A stretch of DNA of 64,000 nucleotides from CAWAPS01 sp963783945. Lineage in GTDB: Bacteria; Actinomycetota; Acidimicrobiia; Acidimicrobiales; Palsa-688. The stretch spans positions 1-64,000 of the forward strand of contig CAWAPS010000025.1 of assembly GCA_963783945.1 (NCBI GenBank). Direction: 5' to 3'. The stretch's first letter is position 1, and every line of letters starts with the position of its first letter. A program made the translations under genes and the position numbers. This document shows positions 54,378-63,554 of this stretch, piece after piece. Under the pieces are notes generated by a model. That model had not been told where the DNA came from. It saw only the letters and a program-made list of their open reading frames with translations, and ran no database searches.

Positions 54378-55009
54378 TGAGCCGGTTCGAGGACTTGGAG
54401 CGGTTCTACGCTCTGATCGACCGATTGCGCGGCGCTACCGGAGGCGACCGGTTGCTGCGCAACTGTTCGAAGGCGACGGGATGGCCTACTCACGGGGTCT
54501 ACTTCTTCTTCGAGAACGGCGAGCAGCGCGAGGTGGGTGGACCGCGGATCGTGCGCGTCGGTACGCACGCGGTATCGGCAGGGTCGAAAACCACGTTGTG
54601 GAACCGTCTGTCCGCCCATCGCGGAACGCTCGGAGGATCACAAGCCGGCGGAGGCAATCACCGTGGCTCGATCTTCCGGCTGCATGTCGGCAAGGCGTTA
54701 TTGGCGCAGGGTGGCTTCGATGGGCAAGCCGCCGCGACTTGGGGTATCGGTGCGTCGGCACCGAAGGCAGTCCGTGAAGCCGAATATCCGATCGAGCTCG
54801 CCGTGTCGAGGTACATCTGCGCCATGCCGGTTCTGTGGGTGGGCATCCCGGGCGATGCCGGCACAGCAAGCGATCGTAAGCAGGTCGAGGCTCACGCCAT
54901 CGCCTTGCTGACCAACCGCGGCCGTGAACCCATCGATCCGGTTCAGCCAGTCGTCGATGGCGGCCTTAGGGTTGGCCAGCGGCCGCCGGGTCTGCTTGAA
55001 GGAGGGTGA
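54377..55009 (+). CDS. GIY-YIG-like nuclease-fold protein
   Basis: 210 residues. GVYFFFENGE and PRIVRVGTHA match the GIY and YIG strands (Y to V at the second motif), LWNRLSAHRG supplies the usual Arg helix, and RKQVEAHAIALLTN carries the Glu in the position of the family's (I/V)ER.AIALLS motif. A His-rich GGNHRGSIFRLHV lies between. Likely a DNA-cleaving or DNA-binding enzyme. Translationally coupled to the YaaA-like gene and converging on the SNF2 helicase gene 5 bases away. Confidence 0.65.
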   Translation: MSRFEDLERFYALIDRLRGATGGDRLLRNCSKATGWPTHGVYFFFENGEQREVGGPRIVRVGTHAVSAGSKTTLWNRLSAHRGTLGGSQAGGGNHRGSIFRLHVGKALLAQGGFDGQAAATWGIGASAPKAVREAEYPIELAVSRYICAMPVLWVGIPGDAGTASDRKQVEAHAIALLTNRGREPIDPVQPVVDGGLRVGQRPPGLLEGG

Positions 55010-55014
55010 AGCCA

Positions 55015-58000
55015 TCAGCCCTCGACCTCAGGAATCAGAATCGTTACCGCTGCTGGGAACAAGTGGCACTCGGGATCAGTGAAACGGCGGCGCACCGCTT
55101 CGACTTCGCGTTCGATCTCATCGGGGATCTCGTCGAGTCGTCGGCGCAGCGCATCGAGGTCGCGCTGGGACTGTTCCCGCTCGGGTTCGGTAAAGAGGCT
55201 GAGCTGCTCGGTCCGCTCTGTCGCCAGCTTGTCGAGGTCAGTGGTGATCTGCTGTCGCAGGTCGCTGAGCACGCTGCGCACGGCGTCGGCCTCTGCTGCG
55301 GCACGCTCGGTCAGCTCGCGGCGCTTCGAGTCCTGGACGGTCTCCGAGCGGCGGTCCAGTGCCCTGGTGAGCCCGGGCGCGACCACGCTTTCCCACCAGC
55401 GAATGACCTCTTCGAGCCCCTCTGGCCCGACGGGTGTATCTCCGGCCGAGCAGAGCAGGGCGTCGAGGTCGCGAAGGGTGTCGATCCGAGCAAAGCGCCC
55501 GCCTCGCAGCCGGCCCCCGGCAACGACCAACTCCTCGTGAAGGCGGTGGCCGTCCACGCCGGTGATGACGAGACGGGCGTGGCAAACCACGCCGACGTCG
55601 CCGGCCTCGAGGACATCGGCAACCGGTGCGACCGTTCGGGCCGTGACACGCGCCAGGCTCTGGTGTTGACCAGTTGCCCATACCTCGGCGCGCAACAGGC
55701 GCAGGGATTGGGCGACCAGGCGGTGACCGAGGTGGCAGAAGACGATGTCGTCGCGGGTTCCGGCGAGGTTCGTGTCGAAGGTGAACGGCAGTTCTTCACC
55801 CGATAGTCGGTCGATCATCCCCTCCGAGGTCCGCTGCCAGGAACCGCTGAGAGGGGGGAGCCGGAACTCTCCATCGACGGCAGTCGCAAGGATGCCTGGT
55901 TGGTTGGCCACATCGAGTGCGGTGGCGACGACCCGCTCGACTCGGTCGGGGGTGAGATTGAGCTCGTCCATCGACTCCTGAAGGCGCTCGTGGCAGCGGG
56001 CCAAGCCCTCGCGGAGTTTGCGCTCGACCTGGAGCACCTTGGTGGCGGGCTTGCTGCGTGCACGGTCGATGGCGTCGTCATCGATGGTCGTGCGGCGTCC
56101 CAACATGGCATCGCCGACCTGGTCGGCGATTACGGAACCGACCGAGCCGAGATCGTCGCGGATCTGTTCAACCTTGTACGCAACCCGTGAGAGGAATCCC
56201 AGCTCAGTGGCAAACCCGGACGTGTCGTCCTCCCAGCCTTCGGGGACGAAATGGCGGATCTCCACGAAAGGATGGGGCTGGCCGTGCCGGTCCACCCGGC
56301 CATTGCGCTGTTCAAGGCGTGACGGGTTCCACGGAATCTCCCAGTGCAGCATCCGCCAGCAGTGACGCTGCAGGTCGATACCCTCCGACGCGGCGTCGGT
56401 GGCCACCAGCATCCGTACCGGCGATCGTGACGGATGTGCCTGGAACTCGGCTTTCGTGCGTTCACGATCATCGGTATCCATGCCGCCGTAGAGGGTGGCG
56501 ATCCGGTCGCCACCGTCTCTGCCGAAGTCGTGGGTGAGCAGCAGGTCGACAAGCCACTTCTGGGTGTCGCGGTACTCCGTGAAGATGATGACTCGCTCGT
56601 CGGTCCAGCCACCGTCTGCGGTGCGGCAGATGTCGGTGAGCCACCTGAGCAGTGACTCGGCCCGGGCGTCGGGGCGGTTGCGCCGCTCCTCGACCCAGCC
56701 ACCGAGCCGATTCAACAACTCCCGCTCCTCGGCAGTCAGCGGCGCTTGGCCACGCGACGCAGTCGTGAGGACCTCGGCCACGACCTCGCCGGACTCGTCG
56801 TCAGCCACTTCGTCATCGCTGCGGTCCCAGGCGGCCTGCATCTGCGCTTCGCTGGCGGCAGTCTGCGCGGTGTCTCTCCTGTCGAGCGTCACCCGGTGCT
56901 GGGCCAGAGTATTGGCGAACGCCGAGGGTGAGGACAGCAGCCGCTTCTTGAGGAGCAGCGTGACGAAATCAGCCGCCGACCGCTTCGACCCTTTCGCGTG
57001 GTGGGACCGGCGTAGCTCGGCGTACCGCTCCAGCAGTTCGTGGGCCTTGCGCTCGTCTTCGGGGTAGTCGACGGGCATCGCCTCTACCCGCCGTTCGGCG
57101 AACCGGGGTGTGCCGTCCGGATTCGGGGGCAGCTCCTCTCGCAGCTCACGCTTGAGTCGGCGCACCAGCACCCTCGCCAGCTGTTCTGGGTTGGGGTCGA
57201 CGCCCCGCGCGAACCGCTGCGGGTCAAGCAGCTCCAACAGCGCAGTGAAGCTCTCCCGATACCCGTTGTGCGGCGTGGCCGACAGGAACAGACGGTGCTC
57301 ACAGTGGGGGGCGATCCGCTGGATGGCCTTCGTGCGAAGCGAATCGATCGCGTACTTGCCACGGCCCGACGGGGCCGCCGAGTGGACCTCGTCCACGATC
57401 AACAGGTCGAACTTTCGAGGCGTCCTCCGGTGGTCGACGCCCGAGAGGACCTCGTCGAGCAGCGACTGCGCCCGTCGATCCTTCAACCAGTCGATCGATA
57501 CGATGAGCCGAGGGAACGACGTGAACACATTGGCACCGACGCCACGGTCTCGCCGAAGCTGCCGAACCGCGTCCGTATTGACGATCCGGAACTCCAGCCC
57601 GAATCGATCGCGCATCTCCTCTTGCCACTTCACGCACAGTCCGGCCGGACACACGACGATCACGGTGCGCGCACGGTGCCGCAAGAGAAGTTCCTGGACC
57701 ACGAGCCCCGCCTCGATCGTCTTTCCCAGACCGACATCATCGGCGATCAGCAAGTTGGCTCTGGGCATACTCAACGCACGGACCACGGGGTCGAGTTGGT
57801 AGTCCTCGATCGTGATGCCAGAGCGAAACGGTGCTTGTAGCGCCCGCGAATCTGCGGTGGCCACTGCACCCCAACGAACGGCATCCAGAAATGCGTCTAG
57901 CCGATCCGGGGGATCCAGTCGGCCCAGCTCCGGACGCGGTAGCTCCTGGTGAGGGATGACTTGGGTGCCCGACTCAAGCTCCCAGATGACTGTCAACTCG

Positions 58001-58185
58001 TCGCCGAATCCATCGTCTTCGAGCGACGACATCCGCACCAAATGCTGCGATCGGGTCCCCGAGATCGGATCCTCCGGCAGCGACGACGGTGTCACCTCAT
58101 TGACGGCCCACACCCGATCGCGGCAGCGAACAACCTGCCCGAGTTCAGGAACCACCTCCATGTAAGTAGCTGTGGTCCCACCCAT
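55015..58185 (-). CDS. drmD: SNF2-family helicase resembling DISARM DrmD
   Basis: 1056 residues. The N-terminal region VGQ-VVRCRDRVWAVNEV...QHLVRMSSLEDDGFGDEL and TVIWELESG precedes the helicase, a combination seen in DISARM DrmD proteins. Motifs: Q ITIEDYQLDPVVRAL, Walker A ADDVGLGKTIEAG (about 149-161), DEVH in LLIVDEVHSA, LFLSATPHNGY, then helicase C with DAASEGIDLQ and QRNGRVDRHGQ. The C-terminal third is helical (coiled region near 960-1030). DISARM partners (drmA, drmB, drmC, methylase) are not in the window. It is convergent with the YaaA-like/GIY-YIG pair, whose stop is 5 bases away. Confidence 0.72.
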   Translation of the reverse strand: MGGTTATYMEVVPELGQVVRCRDRVWAVNEVTPSSLPEDPISGTRSQHLVRMSSLEDDGFGDELTVIWELESGTQVIPHQELPRPELGRLDPPDRLDAFLDAVRWGAVATADSRALQAPFRSGITIEDYQLDPVVRALSMPRANLLIADDVGLGKTIEAGLVVQELLLRHRARTVIVVCPAGLCVKWQEEMRDRFGLEFRIVNTDAVRQLRRDRGVGANVFTSFPRLIVSIDWLKDRRAQSLLDEVLSGVDHRRTPRKFDLLIVDEVHSAAPSGRGKYAIDSLRTKAIQRIAPHCEHRLFLSATPHNGYRESFTALLELLDPQRFARGVDPNPEQLARVLVRRLKRELREELPPNPDGTPRFAERRVEAMPVDYPEDERKAHELLERYAELRRSHHAKGSKRSAADFVTLLLKKRLLSSPSAFANTLAQHRVTLDRRDTAQTAASEAQMQAAWDRSDDEVADDESGEVVAEVLTTASRGQAPLTAEERELLNRLGGWVEERRNRPDARAESLLRWLTDICRTADGGWTDERVIIFTEYRDTQKWLVDLLLTHDFGRDGGDRIATLYGGMDTDDRERTKAEFQAHPSRSPVRMLVATDAASEGIDLQRHCWRMLHWEIPWNPSRLEQRNGRVDRHGQPHPFVEIRHFVPEGWEDDTSGFATELGFLSRVAYKVEQIRDDLGSVGSVIADQVGDAMLGRRTTIDDDAIDRARSKPATKVLQVERKLREGLARCHERLQESMDELNLTPDRVERVVATALDVANQPGILATAVDGEFRLPPLSGSWQRTSEGMIDRLSGEELPFTFDTNLAGTRDDIVFCHLGHRLVAQSLRLLRAEVWATGQHQSLARVTARTVAPVADVLEAGDVGVVCHARLVITGVDGHRLHEELVVAGGRLRGGRFARIDTLRDLDALLCSAGDTPVGPEGLEEVIRWWESVVAPGLTRALDRRSETVQDSKRRELTERAAAEADAVRSVLSDLRQQITTDLDKLATERTEQLSLFTEPEREQSQRDLDALRRRLDEIPDEIEREVEAVRRRFTDPECHLFPAAVTILIPEVEG

Positions 58186-58429
58186 GGGTGACGCCCTGTT
58201 CCCTTTCGCCCGGTTCGGCCTCCTCGACAGTACGTCGCAGGTGTGACCAGAATCGTAGGTGAAGGGGTCTCACGGGACCGGCGACGAGCGAAATGCGGCC
58301 ACCGATTGTCGCTGACCGGGGCAGGTGCTCTCCCTGGGGGGCTCAACTTCGTCTCGTCGGATCGCCGCAACACCTCTGCGGATGATCCGAGCCCGGACCG
58401 TAACGACCCCCGGGGCTGAGTAGGGCAAC
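58186..58429. other. Probable promoter region of the helicase gene
   Basis: No coding support. Lies upstream of the helicase start and next to the TGCCCTATGCA repeat cluster. Confidence 0.4.
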
Positions 58430-58644
58430 TGCATAGGGCATGCCCTATGCAGCCCTATGCACCGCAATCTCGACTGAAGGCTCGACCGCGAAAGTGCAGC
58501 CCGGGGGCCGCACGGTCTGCGCCACCCTGCATGGGGCTGCATAGGGCACGGCTGAGTAGGTCCCGATAAAAAGCCCCGAGAAACGGCAATTCCACACACT
58601 CGTCCGAACGCGAAAACGCTGGCCAGGCGCCTGTGCCCTATGCA
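58430..58644. repeat. Cluster of TGCCCTATGCA repeats beside tRNA-fMet
   Basis: A perfect 22-bp palindrome of TGCATAGGGCA/TGCCCTATGCA at 58430-58451, then GCCCTATGCA at 58452-58461, TGCATAGGGCA at 58538-58548 and TGCCCTATGCA at 58634-58644. One more copy occurs at 44030-44040. Both orientations are present. Suggests binding sites for an integrase, excisionase or regulator of an element using the adjacent tRNA. Confidence 0.75.
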
Positions 58645-58669
58645 CGAGACGCGCCGACCAGCGTTTCAA

Positions 58670-58746
<77 letters not shown>

Positions 58747-58870
58747 GCGGTCTTGAGACATTACCACCCCGGCCGACCTTGACAAGCCGGCGTATCAGCC
58801 ACGGCCGCCGGTGTGTCGGGCCCCGCCCGCCGGCCTCTCGCGCCTCGCCGACCTCGCGCGCACGCCCCCC

Positions 58871-59701
58871 TCACGCCGCCGTCATCTTCTTGAACCGCAC
58901 CAGCGCCAGCGGCACGCATATCGCGATGATCAACAGGCACCAGAACACCATGGCCGGCACCGCGTGATCGAGCTGGAACGACCCGCTCGACGGCGTCCCC
59001 TGGGTCACCTGCCGCACCCCGGCGACGAGCGCCGACAGCGGGTCCCATTCTCCGATGGCCCGGGGAACGGCTTTCATGCCGGCGATGGGCACGAAGGCCC
59101 CGGCCAGGAACGACAGGGGGAACACGATGGCGAAGCCGATCCCCTGCATGGCGTCGCTGCTGCGCACCAGCATGCCCATCAAGACACCGAACCAGGTGAA
59201 GGCGAACAGCCCGAGCAGCACCAGCCCGGCCAGCTCGAAGCCGGTGGCCACGGTCAGGTGGGGCCGCCAGCCGATCAGCAGGCCGAGAGACAGGACGATG
59301 ACCATGCCCAGGATCTGCTCGATCACCTGGCCCACCACCTGGGCCGTGATGACCGACAGCCGGGTGACGGGCAGCGACCGGAACCGGTCGATCACCCCGC
59401 TGCTGAAGTCGGTGGCGGTGGCCACGCCGGCCCCGATCACCCCGAACGCCAGGCCCTGGCCGATCAACCCCGGCAGCAGGTAGTCCTGGTAGCGCATGCC
59501 CGGGATGTGGATGGCCGAGCCGAACACGAACACAAACAAGAGGGTGAACACGATCGGCTGGATGGTCACGTCGCTCAGCCGCTCGGGCACTCGGGGGATG
59601 GTCCGGAGGCTGCGCCCGACCAGGAGAGCGGTCTCCCGGACCCAGCGGCCGATCCGGGACGGCTGGGCGGGCAGGGGGATGTTGAGTGCGATTGCGGTCA
59701 T
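58871..59701 (-). CDS. ABC-2 type permease, DrrB-like
   Basis: 276 residues with six membrane segments and the DrrB signature FGVIGAGVATATDFSSGVID RFRSLPVTRLSV and FPLSFLAGAFVPI. Works with the ATPase whose stop overlaps this start (59698-59701, ATGA). Export of a hydrophobic compound; no substrate clue. Similar in plan to the pair at 45.1-46.8 kb but clearly a separate lineage. Confidence 0.92.
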   Translation of the reverse strand: MTAIALNIPLPAQPSRIGRWVRETALLVGRSLRTIPRVPERLSDVTIQPIVFTLLFVFVFGSAIHIPGMRYQDYLLPGLIGQGLAFGVIGAGVATATDFSSGVIDRFRSLPVTRLSVITAQVVGQVIEQILGMVIVLSLGLLIGWRPHLTVATGFELAGLVLLGLFAFTWFGVLMGMLVRSSDAMQGIGFAIVFPLSFLAGAFVPIAGMKAVPRAIGEWDPLSALVAGVRQVTQGTPSSGSFQLDHAVPAMVFWCLLIIAICVPLALVRFKKMTAA

Positions 59702-60672
59702 GCCAGGACCTCCACTGGGTCTTCGTTCGGATGGGACGGCGCGCCGGTCAGCGCCATGAAGGCGTCGTCGAGGGTCGGGCGCCGCAGGGCGATCTCGTCG
59801 ACCGCCACCCCGACCGCGACCACCGCATTGGTGACGTCGCCGAGGTCGACCGCCTCCCGCGGCGCCGGGATGGAGATGGTCCGCCGTTCCGGCGACAGGG
59901 TCATCCGGAACTGCGGGTCGAGGCCGGCCACCAGCCGGTCGAACCCGCCCTTATCCGTCGCCACCACATCCACCCGCTGCTCCCCTATCTGGGCCCGCAG
60001 CTCGGCCGGGCTGCCCATGGCCACCAGCACCCCGTGGTCAATGAAGATGATGTGGTCGGCCAGCTCGTCGGCCTCCTCCAGGTACTGGGTGGTCAAAAGC
60101 AGGGTCACCCCCTCGGCCACCAGCTCCCGGATCGTCGACCACACCACCTGGCGACTGCGAGGGTCGAGCCCGGTCGTCGGCTCGTCTAGCACCAGCAGTT
60201 GCGGCTGGGTCACCAGGCTGGCCGCCAGGTCGACCCGCCGGCGCTGGCCGCCCGAGACCGATTTGATCAGCTGGTCCCGGAAGTCGCCGATGTCGAACCG
60301 CTCGATCAGGTTGTCCGCCACCGCCACGGCCTGGCCCCGGCGGTAGCCTCGCAGTCGGGCCATCAGCACCAGGTTCTCCCGGGCCGTCAGGTTGGCCTCG
60401 AGCGCCGCGAACTGCCCGGTCAGCGAGATGGCCTGGCGCACCTCATGGGCCTGATGGACGATGTCGTAGCCGCACACCAGGGCGGTGCCGCTGGTGGGCT
60501 CCGACAACGTGGCCAGCATTCGCACGATGGTCGTCTTGCCGGCGCCGTTGGGCCCCAACAGGGACACCACCCTGCCTCTCGGTACGGTCAGGTCGACGGC
60601 GTCAACCGCGGTAAACGACCCGAACTTCTTGGTCAGGGCATCCGCTTCGACCGCAAGATCAAATGAAGACAC
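59698..60672 (-). CDS. ABC transporter ATPase, DrrA-like
   Basis: 324 residues from GTG at 60670-60672, preceded by GAGGAGG; upstream codons to 60738 run into the promoter. Walker A GPNGAGKTTIVRML, signature VSGGQRRRVDLAASL, Walker B LVLDEPTTGLDPRSRQ, H-loop TTQYLEEAD (Gln in place of the second His-region residue) and the DrrA C-terminal tail IALRRPTLDDAFMALTG. The divergent TetR gene is 82 bp away. Confidence 0.93.
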   Translation of the reverse strand: MSSFDLAVEADALTKKFGSFTAVDAVDLTVPRGRVVSLLGPNGAGKTTIVRMLATLSEPTSGTALVCGYDIVHQAHEVRQAISLTGQFAALEANLTARENLVLMARLRGYRRGQAVAVADNLIERFDIGDFRDQLIKSVSGGQRRRVDLAASLVTQPQLLVLDEPTTGLDPRSRQVVWSTIRELVAEGVTLLLTTQYLEEADELADHIIFIDHGVLVAMGSPAELRAQIGEQRVDVVATDKGGFDRLVAGLDPQFRMTLSPERRTISIPAPREAVDLGDVTNAVVAVGVAVDEIALRRPTLDDAFMALTGAPSHPNEDPVEVLA

Positions 60673-60754
60673 GAAAAGCCTCCTCGGCGTTGTCGGCGGG
60701 TACTCGACAACCTTACAGTGACTAGAAAGATTCTGCAACTGTATTTTTATCGGT

Positions 60755-61786
60755 ATGACGAGTTACACTGTTGACGTGACCGAGAGCGAGGCCGGCGCCA
60801 ACGTCGATTTGCCTTCAGAGGGCCTACGCGAGCGCAAGAAGCGCCTCACCCGCCAGCTGATTTCCGACACCGCCACTCTGATGTTCGTCCAGCGCGGGTT
60901 CGACGAGGTCAAGGTGGCGGAGGTGGCCGCCGCCTGTGGGGTCTCGGAGAAGACCGTGTTCAACTACTTCCCGACCAAGGAGTCCCTCCTGCTCGACCGG
61001 GAAGAAAGCATGGCCGCCGCCATCCGCCACGCCCTCGGCCCCGGAACGCCCTCGCGCTCGCCGATCCAGGGCGCCCTCGAGATGCTCAGCCTCGACCTGG
61101 AGGACCTCCGGGACAACTGGGAGACCGCCCCCGACGCTCAGATCATCTTCCAGCGCTTCGTCGATCTCCTCGAGAGCACCGTCTCCCTCCGCGCTGCCCA
61201 GCGCGACATGATGGACCGGCTGGTCCGGGTGGCAGCCGTTGCCATGGCCGACCGGGCCGGAGTCAGCCCCGACGACCCCGAGCCCCAGATCGCCGCCGAC
61301 GCCATCGTCGGCCTCTGGCGCATCCAGTTCCAGGCCCTGCACCGCTACGCCACCACCTCGGACAGCTTCGACGAGGTCGCCGCTCAGGTCACCGCCGACG
61401 TCCACCGGGCCGCCCGCCTCATCGAATCCGGCCTGTGGGCGTTCGAGGTCATGGTCCAGGGCGCCGGTACCCGTGAGCAGTTGCGGGCCGCCACCGAGGC
61501 GGCCCAGCGCGCCGGCCGCCAGGTCGCCGCCGCCCTGCGCCAGGCCCGGGAGGTGTGGCGGGATGTCCAGCAGCACGCCCGGGAAGGCGCAGCCGCTGCC
61601 GGCGGCGCAACTGATGGAGCCGGTGCCGCCGCGGGCCGGGGCGATCCTGGACCGTCCGGCCGCGACGACCGCCGCCAGCAGCAGGAAGCCATGCGGGCCA
61701 TGAAGCGCGAGCAGTCCCAGCTCCACCGCGACGCCTGGCAGAACCGCCGGCGGAAGAGAAGCGGGCCGGGAGGAGTTGGCTCCTAG
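60755..61786 (+). CDS. TetR-family regulator with long charged tail
   Basis: 343 residues. The helix-turn-helix spans residues 25-75 (RQLISDTATLMFVQRGFDEV KVAEVAAACGVSEKTVFNYF PTKESLLL). The ligand domain extends to about 240. An unusual 100-residue tail of Ala/Gly/Gln/Arg-rich sequence follows (REQLRAATEAAQRAGRQVAA and RRQQQEAMRAMKREQSQLHR), longer than usual for TetR. Divergent from the ABC pair, its likely target. Confidence 0.88.
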   Translation: MTSYTVDVTESEAGANVDLPSEGLRERKKRLTRQLISDTATLMFVQRGFDEVKVAEVAAACGVSEKTVFNYFPTKESLLLDREESMAAAIRHALGPGTPSRSPIQGALEMLSLDLEDLRDNWETAPDAQIIFQRFVDLLESTVSLRAAQRDMMDRLVRVAAVAMADRAGVSPDDPEPQIAADAIVGLWRIQFQALHRYATTSDSFDEVAAQVTADVHRAARLIESGLWAFEVMVQGAGTREQLRAATEAAQRAGRQVAAALRQAREVWRDVQQHAREGAAAAGGATDGAGAAAGRGDPGPSGRDDRRQQQEAMRAMKREQSQLHRDAWQNRRRKRSGPGGVGS

Positions 61787-61807
61787 TACGCGACGGACGG
61801 AGAAACA

Positions 61808-62435
61808 GTGACCACTACCGACCCTTCTACGACCACGTACGCCGACTTCTGGTTCGACCCCCGCTGCCCGTGGGCCTGGCTGACGTCTCGCTGGATGCTG
61901 GAGGTGGAAAAGGTCCGGCCGGTCACCACCCGCTGGCACGTCATGTCATTGACTCTTCTCAACGAGAGCCGCGATGACATCTCCGACGAGTACCGTGAGC
62001 GGCTCAAGCAGGCCAAGGAGCCGGTGCGGGTCTTGATCGCGGCCGAGCAGGACCGGGGCTCCGACGTGCTCCTTCCGCCTCTACACCGCTCTCGGCAATC
62101 GCATCCACCTCGAGCGGCGATGGGGTGATCCGGCGATCCTGACCGAGGCCCTGGAGGAGGCCGGTCTCCCCGCCAGTCTGGCCAGCGCCGCTAAGAGCAC
62201 CGAGTATGACGAGGCTCTCCGCAAGTCCCACGAAGAGGGCATGGCCCTGGTCGGCAACGACGTCGGCACCCCGGTCATCGCGGTCGACGGCAACGCCTTT
62301 TTCGGCCCGGTCGTCACCCCGTTCCCCAAGGGTGAGTCCGCCGGCCGGTTGTGGGACGGGTTCCGGCTGGTTTCCAGCATCCCGGGCTTCTACGAGATCA
62401 AGCGCAGCCGGGACGAGGCCCCGACCTTCGACTGA
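61808..62435 (+). pseudogene. Rv2466c-like mycothiol-dependent nitroreductase/DsbA-family protein, frameshifted
   Basis: GTG start at 61808: DFWFDPRCPWAWLTSRWMLE (CPWA active site), VMSLTLLNESRDDISDEYRE and VRVLIAAEQDRGSDVL. One base is missing near 62075, after which RLYTALGNRIHLERRWGDPA, YDEALRKSHEEGMALVGNDV GTPVIAV and FYEIKRSRDEAPTFD run to the stop at 62433-62435. Together this matches the actinobacterial Rv2466c family along its full length (about 208 residues), mycothiol-linked reductases. Intact if the indel is an assembly error. Confidence 0.85.
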
Positions 62436-62482
62436 CCCGACGCTCGACTGTCAGCGGCGCGGCGGGGCCGGCGCCGCGCCGA

Positions 62483-63304
62483 TCAGCGACGGCCGCGCCG
62501 CACCACTCGGGCCAGCACCCCCTCGTAGGCCGGCCCGCCCAGCCGGGCCACCGCGTCGATGAAATAAGCGTCGGCCCCCACCAGCACCCGGGCCTTGCCC
62601 CGGTCGACGCCCCGCAGGATCGTCGTCGCCGCCCGCTCCGGGCTGGTACGCGCCATCCGCCCGAACCGGGTGACCAGCTGCTCCCGTTCCTCTGCGCTCA
62701 CCCCCGAAAACCGGCCGCTGGCCGCAATGCTCGTCCTGACCCCACCGGGATGCACACAGGTCACCGTCACCGGCCGGCCCTCGATGATCATCTCCTGGCG
62801 CAGCGCCTCGGTGAAGCCCCGCACCGCGAACTTGGCCGCGTTGTAGGCGCTCTGGCTCGGCGCCCCGATCAGGCCGAACACACTGGACATGTTGACCAGA
62901 TGCCCATCCCCCGAACTTATTAGGTGCGGCAGGAACGCCCGGCTCCCGTGCACCACCCCCCAGAAGTTGATCCCCATCAGCCAGTCGAAGTCCTCCCACG
63001 CCATGGCCTCACTGGTCGACACCACCGCCACCCCGGCGTTGTTGACGACCAGGTTCACCACCCCGAAATCGCCCGCCACCTCCGACGCGTGGGCCAAGAC
63101 TGCGGCCCGGTCCGCCACGTCGACCTGGTAGCCCCGCACCTTGACCCCGGCCCCACTGCACCACTCGACCGTTCCCTCCAACCCGGCCGGGTCGATGTCG
63201 GACAGGGCCAGGCTGGCGCCCCGGGCGGCCAGCTCCACCGCCAGGGCCCGGCCGATGCCCGAGCCGGCCCCCGTGACAACTGCGGTGGATCCGGAGTAGC
63301 GCAT
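62483..63304 (-). CDS. SDR-family oxidoreductase
   Basis: 273 residues from ATG at 63302-63304 (GGGGGACGT upstream). Open frame continues further upstream but crosses the MITE-like hairpin and the VOC gene, so it is not coding. Motifs: TGAGSGIG, NNAGVA, catalytic Ser in VNMSSVFGL, AYNAAKFAVRG (YxxxK intact), HPGGVRTSI. Cytoplasmic NAD(P)-dependent reductase of unknown substrate. Confidence 0.92.
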   Translation of the reverse strand: MRYSGSTAVVTGAGSGIGRALAVELAARGASLALSDIDPAGLEGTVEWCSGAGVKVRGYQVDVADRAAVLAHASEVAGDFGVVNLVVNNAGVAVVSTSEAMAWEDFDWLMGINFWGVVHGSRAFLPHLISSGDGHLVNMSSVFGLIGAPSQSAYNAAKFAVRGFTEALRQEMIIEGRPVTVTCVHPGGVRTSIAASGRFSGVSAEEREQLVTRFGRMARTSPERAATTILRGVDRGKARVLVGADAYFIDAVARLGGPAYEGVLARVVRRGRR

Positions 63305-63325
63305 ACGTCCCCCTTTTTCTACACC

Positions 63326-63458
63326 TGCGGCTGTTGCAAAACCCGCGTAAGAGAGAGGCCCGGCCGTTCGTGAGTCGCTCTGACTCCGTAGGATCACTTG
63401 AAATTTCCGGACGAACGACCGGGCCTCTCTCTTCAAGATTCTTTTTGCAACAGCCGCA
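63326..63458. mobile_element. MITE-like long hairpin with GGCTGTTGCAAAA ends
   Basis: 133 bp. Outer arms TGCGGCTGTTGCAAAA (63326-63341) and its reverse complement (63443-63458); inner arms GAGAGAGGCCCGGCCGTTCG (left) and its complement with one mismatch. The ends resemble IS6-type terminal repeats (GGCTCTGTTGCAAA). No coding capacity and no clear target duplication. It could also act as a terminator for the SDR gene. Confidence 0.65.
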
Positions 63459-63554
63459 CCAGTGCCCTTGACTCTCCCGTTACAGGAGGGTGGACGCTCG
63501 AATAGCCGAGCCACCCCGGCCGGCTCCCACAGCAAAGAAAGAGGGCACATCCTC

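Noticed and set aside
58811..60346. Plus-strand frame of about 510 codons rich in His, Gln and Asp
   Set aside because: Antisense shadow of the ABC-2 permease and ATPase genes.
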